Shown piece by piece: positions 27,144 through 36,329 of a DNA stretch of 64,000 nucleotides. This DNA comes from Lentisphaerota bacterium. Its GTDB lineage: Bacteria; Verrucomicrobiota; Lentisphaeria; Victivallales; Victivallaceae. Under the pieces are notes generated by a model. That model saw nothing but the letters and a program-made list of their open reading frames with translations, had not been told where the DNA came from and ran no database searches. Location of the stretch: the NCBI GenBank assembly GCA_017134815.1, contig CP071032.1, positions 1,523,501 to 1,587,500 on the forward strand. The letters run 5' to 3'. Within the stretch, counting starts at the first letter, position 1. Each line of letters starts with the position of its first letter. The position numbers and the translations under genes are program-made.

Positions 27144-28033
27144 TGCAGATTCTCACTTCACCTTTTCTACCCGCAGTTTGCGCATTTATTGCCGTAACTC
27201 TGGCAACACTGGTGATTGTAGATTTTTTCAGCTATGTTTCCGGCAGGTATAAAGAAAGGTACCTGAAGGAAGCGGCAGTTGAGCTTGATGATGTACTTCT
27301 GCAGATGCCGCCCTCCAGAGTGTTTGACTTCAGTCTGGCGATATCCGGCATAGCCGCCTTTATGACATTCGGCTTTTACGCAGCCGGCAGCGGCGCTTTT
27401 GCCCTGCCCAAGGGGATATTTCTGTCATTGCTGGTTGCTGTAATTTCTTTTCCGGCACCGCGCCTTATTCTAAGGTTTATCAGGAAGAAGCGGCTGGAAA
27501 AATTCAATGAGCAGCTGGAAGACGCCTTGAACTCAATCGCCAGCTCACTAAAAGCTGGATTCAGCATCAATCAGGCACTCGAATCAATTGCAGCTGAAAA
27601 TAAACGCCCGATTTCTGTTGAGTTCAGATTGCTGGTTCAGGAGATAAGGCTTGGCGTTTCTCTGGACAAAGCTCTGGATAATATGTGCGGACGCCTCGGA
27701 AGCGATGATATGGAGCTAATTGCCACGGCGATAATAACCGCCAGGCAGACCGGCGGGGAACTTACCGCCATTCTCGAACGACTGGCTGGGGTCATCCGGG
27801 AACGCGTCAGGATTAACAATCGGCTCAGGGCAATGACAGCTCAGGGCAAGCTGCAGGCAGCCCTGATTGGTATTATGCCGTTTGCATTACTCTTTATGAT
27901 GTGTAAAATAGTACCAGATACCATGGATCATTTTTTTGGGTCTCTGGTTGGAATATTTTCGCTGATTCTGGTGTGCGGCATGGTTATAACCGGCGCGCTG
28001 GTAATTAAAAAAATAACAACGATAGACATTTAG
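27143..28033 (+). CDS. tadB: Tad inner-membrane platform protein TadB
   Basis: A GspF-domain platform protein that partners TadC and the CpaF ATPase. The ATG at 27143 overlaps the cpaF stop (TGATG) and has GGAG nine bases upstream; the ORF opens five codons earlier. The 296-residue protein has helices at about 6-28 and 65-105, a cytoplasmic GspF domain (about 125-235, with EDALNSIASSLKAGFSINQAL) and two C-terminal helices. This is full TadB length. Confidence 0.92.
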   Translation: MQILTSPFLPAVCAFIAVTLATLVIVDFFSYVSGRYKERYLKEAAVELDDVLLQMPPSRVFDFSLAISGIAAFMTFGFYAAGSGAFALPKGIFLSLLVAVISFPAPRLILRFIRKKRLEKFNEQLEDALNSIASSLKAGFSINQALESIAAENKRPISVEFRLLVQEIRLGVSLDKALDNMCGRLGSDDMELIATAIITARQTGGELTAILERLAGVIRERVRINNRLRAMTAQGKLQAALIGIMPFALLFMMCKIVPDTMDHFFGSLVGIFSLILVCGMVITGALVIKKITTIDI

Positions 28034-28043
28034 GAGAGCGAAA

Positions 28044-28937
28044 ATGACCGGTGGAAATTTTTCAACTTTAACTTTTGCCGCGGCATTATGTGCTGGAATT
28101 TCGGCAACCTGCATCCTGCTGTTGCTGCAGCTGCTGCTGGAAAAAGTCCAGGTTGAAAAAAAACTGGACAACGAACTCAAAAAAGCGCTCCCTCTCATGC
28201 TGCGGATAGTCATGCCGCTGGCACCAAATGCCCGTTTTATCGCACGCATGCCGTTCATGATGAACAAAACCCGAAAAACCTCAGAACAATTGCTGATGGC
28301 AGGCTACAGCGACATAGTCAGTGCAGAAGACTTTATTGCTGCACGTACTTTGCTTATCCTGCTGGGGCTGATCTTCTGGCTCATGGCTTCACTTTACGGG
28401 CATCCCATGCTCGGACTTGTAATGCTGATGGCCCTGCACTTTTACCCGGGGGCCTGGCTTAAAAAAACGGTTAAAAACCGTCATAACAGTATCCTGCGCG
28501 CCCTGCCCAATGTGCTTGACCTGCTGACACTTTCCGTGGAAGCCGGTAAAGATTTCCTGACATCACTACGGGACATTCTGGCCCGCCGCAAAATCGATGC
28601 GCTGGGCGAGGAACTGAACCGGACTTTCAGAGAAATCCAGCTGGGCAAAAAACGCTCACAAGCACTGCGGGATATGTCACAGCGAGTCCGGCAGCCGGAC
28701 CTGACATCAGTTTTAAATGCCGTGATTCAGGCAGAAGAACTTGGTGTGAGTATCGGTCAACTGCTGCGGATTCAAGGCGAAACATTGCGCAACAAACGTT
28801 TTTCAAGAGCCGAGAAACTGGCAAATGAGGCCCCGGTAAAAATCCTGGGTCCGGTGGTCATTTTTATTTTCCCGGCTGTATTAATCATCCTAATGGTACC
28901 AATTTTGATGCAGGCGGCCAGATTTCTTGGTCGCTGA
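28044..28937 (+). CDS. tadC: Tad inner-membrane platform protein TadC
   Basis: The second GspF-domain platform protein, 297 residues. It has an N-terminal helix (8-30), a helix pair near 105-140, the GspF domain (about 150-265, with LPNVLDLLTLSVEAGKDF and NAVIQAEELGVSIGQLL) and a terminal helix (272-292). AGGAGAG precedes the ATG, ten bases after tadB. With TadB it should form the heteromeric inner-membrane base of the machine. Confidence 0.92.
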   Translation: MTGGNFSTLTFAAALCAGISATCILLLLQLLLEKVQVEKKLDNELKKALPLMLRIVMPLAPNARFIARMPFMMNKTRKTSEQLLMAGYSDIVSAEDFIAARTLLILLGLIFWLMASLYGHPMLGLVMLMALHFYPGAWLKKTVKNRHNSILRALPNVLDLLTLSVEAGKDFLTSLRDILARRKIDALGEELNRTFREIQLGKKRSQALRDMSQRVRQPDLTSVLNAVIQAEELGVSIGQLLRIQGETLRNKRFSRAEKLANEAPVKILGPVVIFIFPAVLIILMVPILMQAARFLGR

Positions 28938-28946
28938 GGGCTTAAC

Positions 28947-29381
28947 ATGATATTTAATTTATCAAAAAAAGTATATTTATCGTACAGACCGGTGTCAGTT
29001 GACAGTTTTTTCAAACGGGCCCGGGGAATGATTGGCCATGATTTTAGTGCAGCAAATTTTGATGCCATGATCTTTCCGCGCTGTAATACTATTCATACTC
29101 TGTTTATGCTGAAAAAGCTGGACATTATTTTTGTCGATACAAATAATCGAATCGTCGGGATACGCAAAAAGCTCCCGCCGTGGGTTCCTTTTGTGCGCTG
29201 CGGCAAGGCGGAAACCACTATAGAACTGCCCCCGGGAACTATTGAGGCAACCCGTACCGGCCTGGGGGATATTTTAAATTTGCGCAGCGAAGTCGTACCA
29301 GAGCTGGCTAAGCAGCTCCGTGAAAAGAAAATTATTACATCCGTAGAGTCAATGGTTTCATTTAAAGAGAGCAAAAAATGA
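28947..29381 (+). CDS. DUF192 family protein within the Tad operon
   Basis: The 144-residue protein matches the compact beta fold of DUF192: MFPRC-like start (MIFPRCNTIHTLFM), KLDIIFVDTNNRIVGI and ELPPGTIEATRTGLGDIL. Function is unknown for the family. It has no export signal here. The stop overlaps the next start by ATGA, so translation of the two genes is probably coupled. Presence of DUF192 genes next to Tad genes has been noted in other genomes but its role is unclear. Confidence 0.82.
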   Translation: MIFNLSKKVYLSYRPVSVDSFFKRARGMIGHDFSAANFDAMIFPRCNTIHTLFMLKKLDIIFVDTNNRIVGIRKKLPPWVPFVRCGKAETTIELPPGTIEATRTGLGDILNLRSEVVPELAKQLREKKIITSVESMVSFKESKK

Positions 29382-30967
29382 AGATATTTTTCCTTGACGG
29401 CATTAGAGCCGGAGAAAGTGTCGACCTGCAAAAAGCACAAATCACCCTGGGGCGTGAACTTGACAATGATATCAATATTCTGGCTGAAGGAGTCAGCCGC
29501 TATCATGCCAGAATAGATCGCTTAAACGATAATTCCCGGATTATTATTGACCTGGGAAGCACCAACGGCATCAAAGTCAACAAGGAAAAAATATCGGGCA
29601 GCAGAAAACTCAAGTCAGGAGATGTTATTGAACTCGGAGACCAGAGCTTTAAACTCGCTGCTTCTGATGGAGAAAGTACTGAAAACAATAAGGTTGAAAA
29701 TAAAAAAAATAATAAAAAAAGGCAAACGGATAAAAAGCCAGACAGTTCTGCAGCGCCACTCCAGGTAACCAGTCCATCCGCCCATGACGGGGAGCCTGAT
29801 AATCCGCCGATGCAGAAAATCATATTTAAACCAATGCCGGCCGAACCTGTAGAAAAAAATAATAAAAGCCCTTCATCAACGAAAAATAAAGAACCTGCCA
29901 AAGAAGCTGACCTCGAACAATCCGGTGTTGAAAAAGAAAAAAGTCGACCGAAAAATACTGCTGAAATCTCCGAATCCATGTTAAAAGACCTGGATATATT
30001 CAACAAAACTGCCAGCAGGAAAAATGAATCTACGCCCAAAGCCGGCAGTAAAAAACGCCGCCACAGCTCTAATCTGCTGTTTTACACTTCAGTAGTCTGT
30101 TTTGCGGCAGTTTTTATTGCGATCTTTTACGGGTATAATAAGCACAAGAGCAGCAGAATTGCCAGTGCTGCAAAACCGGCACAGAAAAAACTTCCATTTG
30201 TTCTGTATTACGTCAAGGAAAAAGCAACCATTGACAATGTTTTCAGGTTCAGTGTACTGATTGAGCTTGACAAGGTGATTTTTACCATTGATGATTTAAA
30301 ATCCGAGCGCCATTTCAGTAAAACCATTGATAAGATCAACGAGTCTAAACTTGAAGCTTTAAAAAAAGAAATAAACAGAACGTCATTTATGAAACTCGAA
30401 CAAGCAACAGCCGGTAATGCCGTCAACAACCTGGATGAAACCAGATTACTCAGCATTGTTTCTGCCGGCAAAACCAATACCATAAATGTCTGCAATACTT
30501 TCGCTCCTACATCTTTTGAAACCATTGAATCCGCGATTAACGATTTATCTGATTTTTACGGTATGCACTCTATAGCCCTCACCCCTGAAGAACTTAAAAA
30601 GCTTGCCGAGGAAATGTTTCATAAGGCTGAAGACTGTTTTCAAAACCGCGAGGCCGATCCGGCAAACCTGCTTAAAGCAATACGCCGTTACCGGCTGGCG
30701 ATCGAATACCTAGACCAGTTTTCGCCTAAGCCGGAAATCTGGAATATTGCCAGAAAACGGGAACAGGAAGCTGAGGCAATGCGTCAGGCCCGCCTGAGTG
30801 ATTTGAAATTTGAATTTAAACGAATGCTGCGCCTGAAAGATTACACCGGAGCACGGACAGCTGCGGAAGAAGCCATGAAATTATCTTCTGAAGATGAAAA
30901 AATGTATCATATTTCCAGAAAAGCTGTTATGCAGATTGATCAGTATTTACGCAAAAGGAACAAATAA
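29378..30967 (+). CDS. FHA-domain membrane protein with periplasmic TPR-like tail
   Basis: Residues 1-90 are a second FHA domain of this operon (TLGRELDNDINI, VSRYHARID, DLGSTNGIKVN). A long low-complexity Lys/Pro/Glu linker follows (95-225), then one membrane helix (about 230-252). The outer part (255-529) ends in TPR-like helices (AEEMFHKAEDCFQNRE, KRMLRLKDYTGARTAAEEA). It resembles signalling scaffolds that pass a cytoplasmic phospho-signal across the membrane. Coupled to its neighbours by overlaps at both ends (ATGA and TAATG). Confidence 0.82.
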   Translation: MKIFFLDGIRAGESVDLQKAQITLGRELDNDINILAEGVSRYHARIDRLNDNSRIIIDLGSTNGIKVNKEKISGSRKLKSGDVIELGDQSFKLAASDGESTENNKVENKKNNKKRQTDKKPDSSAAPLQVTSPSAHDGEPDNPPMQKIIFKPMPAEPVEKNNKSPSSTKNKEPAKEADLEQSGVEKEKSRPKNTAEISESMLKDLDIFNKTASRKNESTPKAGSKKRRHSSNLLFYTSVVCFAAVFIAIFYGYNKHKSSRIASAAKPAQKKLPFVLYYVKEKATIDNVFRFSVLIELDKVIFTIDDLKSERHFSKTIDKINESKLEALKKEINRTSFMKLEQATAGNAVNNLDETRLLSIVSAGKTNTINVCNTFAPTSFETIESAINDLSDFYGMHSIALTPEELKKLAEEMFHKAEDCFQNREADPANLLKAIRRYRLAIEYLDQFSPKPEIWNIARKREQEAEAMRQARLSDLKFEFKRMLRLKDYTGARTAAEEAMKLSSEDEKMYHISRKAVMQIDQYLRKRNK

Positions 30968-32316
30968 TGCATAAAATTATTTCTATTATTATTGCTGCGA
31001 TATGCTGCCTGACCTTATTGAACGGTTGCGGGAAGAAAGTCAGTAAGAATATCCGATGCGAGGTGGAGTTCATAACCGAACCGGCTGGAGCGGAAATACT
31101 CACATTATCAAATAAAAATATTGGCACCGCACCATTTAAAATCAAGCTGCGGCCCAACCGGTATATTGTTAAAGTGATGAAAGACAAATACCGTCCTGTC
31201 TGGAGAAGTTTCAGGGTCATGCCCAATGCGAAAAAAACTGTTCGCATAAAACTGCAGCCCGTCACCGGAGCCCTGCTCATAAAAAGCCGCCCTCCCGGTG
31301 CCAAGGTCGCTGTCAATCAGCAGGAAATGGGGCTGACACCGCTGGTTGTGCCGCGTCTGCCACTGGGTCAATATACAATTGCGACCAGTAAAACAGGTTA
31401 TGCTGCCAGAGAAACAAAGACTATAGTCAAGAACGCACGTCCCAGAGAAATAATGATTTCACTTGATTCCAATATTGGAAAAATACTGGTTAAAAGCACG
31501 CCTTCACGTGCCCGGGTCTATTTGAATGGGGACTCCCGCGGCTATACTCCATTTAAAGCAGAACTTGAATCAGGAAAATACAAGCTGGAAATAATTAAAA
31601 ACGGTTATGCAAAACTCCAGGATACTGTTCTTGTTGACAGGGATAAGACAATCAATAAAAATTATCTTTTAAACCTGCTGCCATGCAAGGTAAGTGTAAC
31701 TTCTAATCCGAACGGCGCCGCAATCTTTATTGACAACAAGCCTTATGGCAATACTCCGCTTCGCAATTTGCGGCTTAGCGCCGGAAAGCATTCAATCAGG
31801 GCTGAAAAATGCGGATTTGATCCTTTTTCCAAAGAGTTTTATGCTACTCCAGGAAAAAACATCATCGTCACAATGCCATTGATCGGCAATACAGGGGGAG
31901 CTGATGTAGTGATAAATCCACCGGGAACAACAGTTTACTTCAACGGTAAACGTTACTGCATTACAAAGCCGTCTGACACTGAAGGAATTTCAGAAGTCAT
32001 CAAGTTTAGAAATATAACTGCTGGCAAATACCTGATTACAGCCGCCCATAAGCTTGCAGTCCCACACAAGAAAAGCATCACGGTAACTATCAGAAAGGGG
32101 AAGGTAGTCAGGCCCAAACCAATCCTGCTATGGGTGCCTAACGCCGAAATGAAACTCTTTAAACACCCCAGGATACTGGGTATTCTGATTAGAGAATACG
32201 AAGATAAAGTATACTTCAGTCCAGAACCCGGCATAAAAATGGAATACAAGCGCTCTGAAATTGAGTACCTGAAGAGATTGAAAAAAGATGAAGACGGCAA
32301 TATCATTTGCAAATAA
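30967..32316 (+). CDS. PEGA-repeat lipoprotein
   Basis: Last gene of the Tad operon. The signal sequence ends in LLNGC (C19 or so), a good lipobox, so the 449-residue protein is an envelope lipoprotein. Its body consists of about five PEGA domains of 65-70 residues each, at roughly 32-100, 102-168, 170-236, 238-306 and 310-385, with recurring motifs such as SRPPGAKVAVN, STPSRARVYLNGD and SNPNGAAIFIDN. PEGA domains are beta-sandwiches of surface-layer or cell-wall-associated proteins. Start overlaps the previous stop (TAATG). Confidence 0.88.
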   Translation: MHKIISIIIAAICCLTLLNGCGKKVSKNIRCEVEFITEPAGAEILTLSNKNIGTAPFKIKLRPNRYIVKVMKDKYRPVWRSFRVMPNAKKTVRIKLQPVTGALLIKSRPPGAKVAVNQQEMGLTPLVVPRLPLGQYTIATSKTGYAARETKTIVKNARPREIMISLDSNIGKILVKSTPSRARVYLNGDSRGYTPFKAELESGKYKLEIIKNGYAKLQDTVLVDRDKTINKNYLLNLLPCKVSVTSNPNGAAIFIDNKPYGNTPLRNLRLSAGKHSIRAEKCGFDPFSKEFYATPGKNIIVTMPLIGNTGGADVVINPPGTTVYFNGKRYCITKPSDTEGISEVIKFRNITAGKYLITAAHKLAVPHKKSITVTIRKGKVVRPKPILLWVPNAEMKLFKHPRILGILIREYEDKVYFSPEPGIKMEYKRSEIEYLKRLKKDEDGNIICK

Positions 32317-32354
32317 TTGAATACCACCATCAAGTAAAGGCTGTCTCTGTTCCG

Positions 32355-33188
32355 CTAAATGTCAAAAGCCATGCTCCATCCAGTTTGAAAGGGATGCAGG
32401 TTTACACCGTCCAGTGCATGATACAGTCTGGAAAAACCGCTGATTCCAGTGCAGTGCCCAAGGTAAAGGCTGCACTCAGGGCGTGTCTTGAAAAAGTTAG
32501 CGGTCTGTTCAATTTCAGCATCGGAAACATTATTCAGGTGGCTGCCTCCAATAATATAGCCTACAGGCTTATTATTCAAAGATTCTGCTTTCTGAACAAT
32601 TTGCGGCAGACTGCAGTGAGAACAACCCACAACAAGTAGATTCCTGTGTGTTCCCTCGAGCAGCAGGGATATCTCGTCGTAAAAACGATCCGGCTGATCA
32701 TTTCCACAACTGTCCTCAACATAGAAATTCCAGCCTTCCGGCAGCTTTTCACGGCCGCCAGCATTGAAAATTAAAGCGTCGTCAAAAGCCAGGGGAGAGT
32801 TTTCATACCAGCTGACCCTCCCGCTTTGATCTGCATCCCTGACAGCATGCCGCGTTTTGCGGTCAAGGCCGACGTAGTGCAACACCCCGGTAGATTTGGA
32901 GAATTTCTGCTTCATGGCATCACGGTGGAGCACAAGCCGGGCGTTTGCGCATTCGCGCAACGCCCTGCTTAAGCCATTGGAGTGGTCTAAGTGCCCGTGA
33001 CTTAAAATAATACAGTCGACCCCGTACAGCTCAATACCAAGCTGACGGGCATTCCTGGCAAATAAACTGCCCAGGCCGGTATCAAAAAGGAAATTCCGGC
33101 TGTCAGTTTCAATTATTGCGGAAAAGCCGGACTCACCCCGGAGACCGTCTCTTCCAGCTGTATTATCAGCTAATATAGTTATATTCAA
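32355..33188 (-). CDS. MBL-fold metallo-hydrolase
   Basis: A metallo-beta-lactamase-fold enzyme of 277 residues. The zinc motif HxHxDH is at 64-69 (LSHGHLDHSNGL), with a downstream VVGCSHC histidine and a late GHCTG histidine. The overall form resembles the 7,8-dihydropterin-6-methyl-4-(beta-D-ribofuranosyl)aminobenzene 5'-phosphate synthase-like subgroup, but substrate is unknown. It is 128 bp downstream of infA on the same strand and converges with the Tad operon; only 38 bp separate it from the PEGA gene. Confidence 0.87.
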   Translation of the reverse strand: MNITILADNTAGRDGLRGESGFSAIIETDSRNFLFDTGLGSLFARNARQLGIELYGVDCIILSHGHLDHSNGLSRALRECANARLVLHRDAMKQKFSKSTGVLHYVGLDRKTRHAVRDADQSGRVSWYENSPLAFDDALIFNAGGREKLPEGWNFYVEDSCGNDQPDRFYDEISLLLEGTHRNLLVVGCSHCSLPQIVQKAESLNNKPVGYIIGGSHLNNVSDAEIEQTANFFKTRPECSLYLGHCTGISGFSRLYHALDGVNLHPFQTGWSMAFDI

Positions 33189-33316
33189 CTCGCACCCCGC
33201 ATAACAGAATACATAAGTAAACCTGAAATCTACGCCTTTTTAACTGCCGCGGACCAAGCTGTAATCCACCAGACTGCATTCGTCCGGCAGAGAAGCTTTT
33301 AACTCACAGGCTTAAT

Positions 33317-33535
33317 TTATTTCTTACGGAAAACAATTCTGCCTTTGTCCAGGTCGTAAGGGGATATTTCCAGTACAACTGAATCGCCAGGCAGAATACG
33401 AATAAAGTTGAGACGCATTTTACCGCTGATGTGAGCGGTTACAATATGCTTGTTTTCCAACTCTACTTTAAACATTGTGTTTGGCAGGAGCTCCTTTACA
33501 ACTCCTTCTACTTTTATGACGTCGTCTTTGGCCAC
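33317..33535 (-). CDS. infA: Translation initiation factor IF-1
   Basis: A 72-residue OB-fold protein, normal length, starting [19 protein letters not shown] and ending GRIVFRKK. It binds the ribosomal A site during initiation. Its start lies 22 bases inside the end of map, so translation is probably coupled. The order adk-map-infA is the classic tail of the spc operon, here without secY before it or rpmJ after it. Confidence 0.97.
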   Translation of the reverse strand: MAKDDVIKVEGVVKELLPNTMFKVELENKHIVTAHISGKMRLNFIRILPGDSVVLEISPYDLDKGRIVFRKK

Positions 33536-34293
33536 GTTAGAATCTCCGGTTCGTTATCTGTTATAAGTACCATATGCTCAAAATGAGCGGACAATTTACC
33601 ATCAAGAGTCTTTACCGTCCAGTGGTCAGACTCTGTAAAAACTTTATATGTTCCCAAATTGAGCATAGGCTCAATCGCCAGCACCATGCCCGGCCGCAGT
33701 CTAGGACCACGATAGCTGCAGACAAAGTTAGGGACTTCAGGCGGTTCATGCAGTTTGATTCCGCAGCCGTGCCCGACATATTCGCGCACAACGCTCAAAT
33801 CCGCTTTTTTTGCGACTTTTTCGACAGCAGCACTGATATCACGCACAAAATTGCCTTTTACAGCTTTGCTTATCCCGGCCATCAAGGATTTTTCGGTAAA
33901 CTTGAGAAGCCGTTCAACATTTTTTTTGACATTGTCTTTCAAGGCAAAGGTCACGGCAGTATCTCCACAGGCGCCGTCAAATTCAACACCAATATCGATA
34001 CTGACAATATCTTCTTCCTGCAGAATTCGTTCAGGGTTACCGATACCATGAACAACCTCGTCATTCACGGAAATACATACATTGCCGGGAAAACCGCGGT
34101 ACCCGAGGAACGCACTCTTGCCGCCGGTATCCTGAATGAGTTTACCGGCCAGTTGATCCAGTTCAAAAGTTGACATTCCGGCGCGTGCCAGCTGCTTAAG
34201 CTGGTCACGCACATATGCCGTTAACTGAGCCGCATAGCGAATACGAGGGATTTCCTCCTCAGTATGAATTACATAATCTTTTTTGGCAAACAT
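33514..34293 (-). CDS. map: Methionine aminopeptidase type I
   Basis: It removes the initiator methionine from new proteins. All five metal ligands can be seen in context: [14 protein letters not shown] (two Asp), [11 protein letters not shown] (His), LAIEPM (Glu) and FEHMVLI (Glu). At 259 residues it is of normal type I size without an N-terminal extension. Its start overlaps the adk stop by one base (TGATG), and its end overlaps infA. Confidence 0.97.
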   Translation of the reverse strand: MFAKKDYVIHTEEEIPRIRYAAQLTAYVRDQLKQLARAGMSTFELDQLAGKLIQDTGGKSAFLGYRGFPGNVCISVNDEVVHGIGNPERILQEEDIVSIDIGVEFDGACGDTAVTFALKDNVKKNVERLLKFTEKSLMAGISKAVKGNFVRDISAAVEKVAKKADLSVVREYVGHGCGIKLHEPPEVPNFVCSYRGPRLRPGMVLAIEPMLNLGTYKVFTESDHWTVKTLDGKLSAHFEHMVLITDNEPEILTWPKTTS

Positions 34294-34943
34294 CAGGCCA
34301 ATTCCTTTTCAAGTTTCCGAAAAACCAGTTCCTTCTGAGTCTCAGTAATCGGCAGCAGAAGTCCTTTTTCGGAATAATAATCAATCAGAGGCTGGGTGTT
34401 TTCATAATAAACCCGCAGTCTTTCCCTGGCTGTTTCCAGAGAGTCATCCGGACGTTGGAAAAGCCCGCCTCCACACTTATCGCATTTGCCTTCCTCCTGA
34501 GGAGGATGGAATATCTTATTAAAAATCTCACCGCAATCCTTACAGGAAATACGGGCAGTGAGGCGTTTAAGAATAAGTTCATCTTCAACATCAAAGAAAA
34601 CCACACGGTCGATAGCCCGGCCGATATCCTGCAAGGCTTCTTCAAGCAGGTCAGCCTGATTAACCGTTCGTGGAAAACCATCAAGAATGAATCCGTTGTC
34701 ACAATCCTGTTTCGCCAGCCGATCACGGACCATGCCGGCCACAATATCGTCGGGTACCAGATTACCTTTTTCCATCAAAGCGGCTGCCTGCTTACCCAGA
34801 TCAGTCCCGTTTTTGATTTCTGTCCTGAGGATATCACCGGTAGAAATGTGTACCAGCGGATATTTATCCAACAACATTGCCGAAAAAGTTCCTTTCCCCG
34901 CTCCCGGGGCTCCAAGAAATATCAGATTTTTCTTGCTGATCAT
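34293..34943 (-). CDS. adk: Adenylate kinase, long zinc-type
   Basis: It interconverts ATP + AMP and 2 ADP. The P-loop GAPGAGKGT is at about 11-19, followed by the AMP-binding region (HISTGDILR) and the Asp-rich DGFPRT motif. The LID carries a four-Cys zinc site (CKDCGEIF ... CDKCGG), a feature of zinc-type enzymes. At 216 residues it is the long form. It lies 22 bp after hisS. Confidence 0.97.
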   Translation of the reverse strand: MISKKNLIFLGAPGAGKGTFSAMLLDKYPLVHISTGDILRTEIKNGTDLGKQAAALMEKGNLVPDDIVAGMVRDRLAKQDCDNGFILDGFPRTVNQADLLEEALQDIGRAIDRVVFFDVEDELILKRLTARISCKDCGEIFNKIFHPPQEEGKCDKCGGGLFQRPDDSLETARERLRVYYENTQPLIDYYSEKGLLLPITETQKELVFRKLEKELA

Positions 34944-34965
34944 GGTTTTCCCTCACATATTTGAA

Positions 34966-36222
34966 TTAACTACTCTTATTGAGATATTCCATCAGCTCTG
35001 CCGGGGTATATTCTTTCTGCTCGCCTGTTTCCATTTCACGGCCGACAACAATGCCCCTGGCAAGTTCATCATCGCCACAAATAACTGTAAAACTGGAATT
35101 CAGACGGTTGGCAGCACGCATCTGCGCTTTCATGCTTTTATTTTCAACTTCAGCCATTACAGCGATTCCGGCACGACGCAAATCATTTGCTAGTTTCATA
35201 TTAAACATACGCGCCTCATCGCCCATACTGACCAGAAAAACCGGTCCCCGGCCTGCTTCAGGCGCCTTGGCCTGAAGTGCCTCCTGCACCATCAGCAGAC
35301 GCTCCATACCGGCAGCAAAGCCTACACCCTGCACCGGTTTTTTCGTCTGCGGCAGAAAGAGTTCATATCGACCACCGCCGGCAATGGCATTTTGAGCGCC
35401 AAGCCCGGGGTGAATCACTTCATAAACGGTGTGGGCATAATAATCAAGACCCCGCACCAGTTGTTTATCCACTTCGAAATCTACTCCAAAAGAATCAAGT
35501 ATCTGACAGACACGGTCAAAGTATTTTCTTGACTCTGAAGTAAAAAGAGAGACATAGTCAGGAGCTTCAGCGACAATCCTGCCGCAGCCTTCCTGCTTGC
35601 AGTCCAGGATACGCCAGACATTACGGTCAATACGTTCCTGACAATCCTCACACATATCTCCAACATGCTGTTTAAAATATTTTTGTAACGCTTCCTCTGC
35701 CGGTTTACGGTCAGCGGCAACCCCGCGGGTATTGACCAGCAGTTTTGCTCCGGCAATATCGAGCTCCTCAAGGTATTGAATAAGCATTGCCATATTCTCA
35801 GCGTCAAGTTCAGGAGCCACCCGGCCGACATTCTCAACACCTATCTGATGAAACTGACGGCGGCGGCCTGCAGCAGGACGTTCACCCCGAAACATAGGGC
35901 CAATGTAAAATACTCTCTTTTCATTACCGTTCATAACATCGGTATTGAGCAGGGCGCGCATAACTCCTGCTGTACCTTCAGGACGCAGAGTCAGGCTGCG
36001 TCCGCCGCGATCCTCAAAGGTATACATTTCCTTCTGGACCACTTCGGTTTCATTGCCGATACCCTTGGTGAAAACTTCTGTATACTCAAAAATCGGAGTA
36101 CGAAGCTCTCCATACCCGTAAAGCGGAAAAACTTTACGGGCAGTATCTTCCAAGCGACGCCACCAGGGTGTTTCTTCCGGGAAAATATCCGCGGTCCCGG
36201 GTGGCGGAGAAAATTTAGCCAT
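34966..36222 (-). CDS. hisS: Histidine-tRNA ligase
   Basis: Class II aminoacyl-tRNA synthetase. Motif 2 (FYIGPMFRGERPAAGRRRQFHQIGVE, split here for length as YIGPMFRGERP and RRRQFHQIG), the histidine-A motif (LVRGLDYYAHTVYEV) and motif 3 (GVGFAAGMERLL) are all present. The C-terminal anticodon domain runs from about 325. At 418 residues it is full length. It opens the hisS-adk-map-infA run, an unusual neighbour for adk. Confidence 0.97.
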   Translation of the reverse strand: MAKFSPPPGTADIFPEETPWWRRLEDTARKVFPLYGYGELRTPIFEYTEVFTKGIGNETEVVQKEMYTFEDRGGRSLTLRPEGTAGVMRALLNTDVMNGNEKRVFYIGPMFRGERPAAGRRRQFHQIGVENVGRVAPELDAENMAMLIQYLEELDIAGAKLLVNTRGVAADRKPAEEALQKYFKQHVGDMCEDCQERIDRNVWRILDCKQEGCGRIVAEAPDYVSLFTSESRKYFDRVCQILDSFGVDFEVDKQLVRGLDYYAHTVYEVIHPGLGAQNAIAGGGRYELFLPQTKKPVQGVGFAAGMERLLMVQEALQAKAPEAGRGPVFLVSMGDEARMFNMKLANDLRRAGIAVMAEVENKSMKAQMRAANRLNSSFTVICGDDELARGIVVGREMETGEQKEYTPAELMEYLNKSS

Positions 36223-36260
36223 AATTCAATTACCTCGTCTTTCTGGCTGCGATATAAAGC

Positions 36261-36290
36261 AAAAAAGCGCCAGGCGTAAACGCTAGGCGC
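36261..36290 (-). terminator. Terminator after the HU-family gene
   Basis: On the minus strand GCGCC...GGCGC closes an inner GCGT/ACGC stem, followed by six T. It lies 40 bases past the stop of the HU gene and before hisS, so the two are separate transcripts. Confidence 0.8.
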
Positions 36291-36329
36291 AATATAATAA
36301 GCTTACAACAAAAACTCAAACATAAAGAC

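Noticed and set aside
31030..31880. Internal similarity in the PEGA gene as DNA repeats
   Set aside because: The repetition is at protein level (PEGA domains); no long identical DNA repeat is visible.
32307..32639. 110-codon plus-strand ORF after the Tad operon
   Set aside because: It is antisense to the MBL-fold gene, which has a complete zinc motif; no ribosome site.
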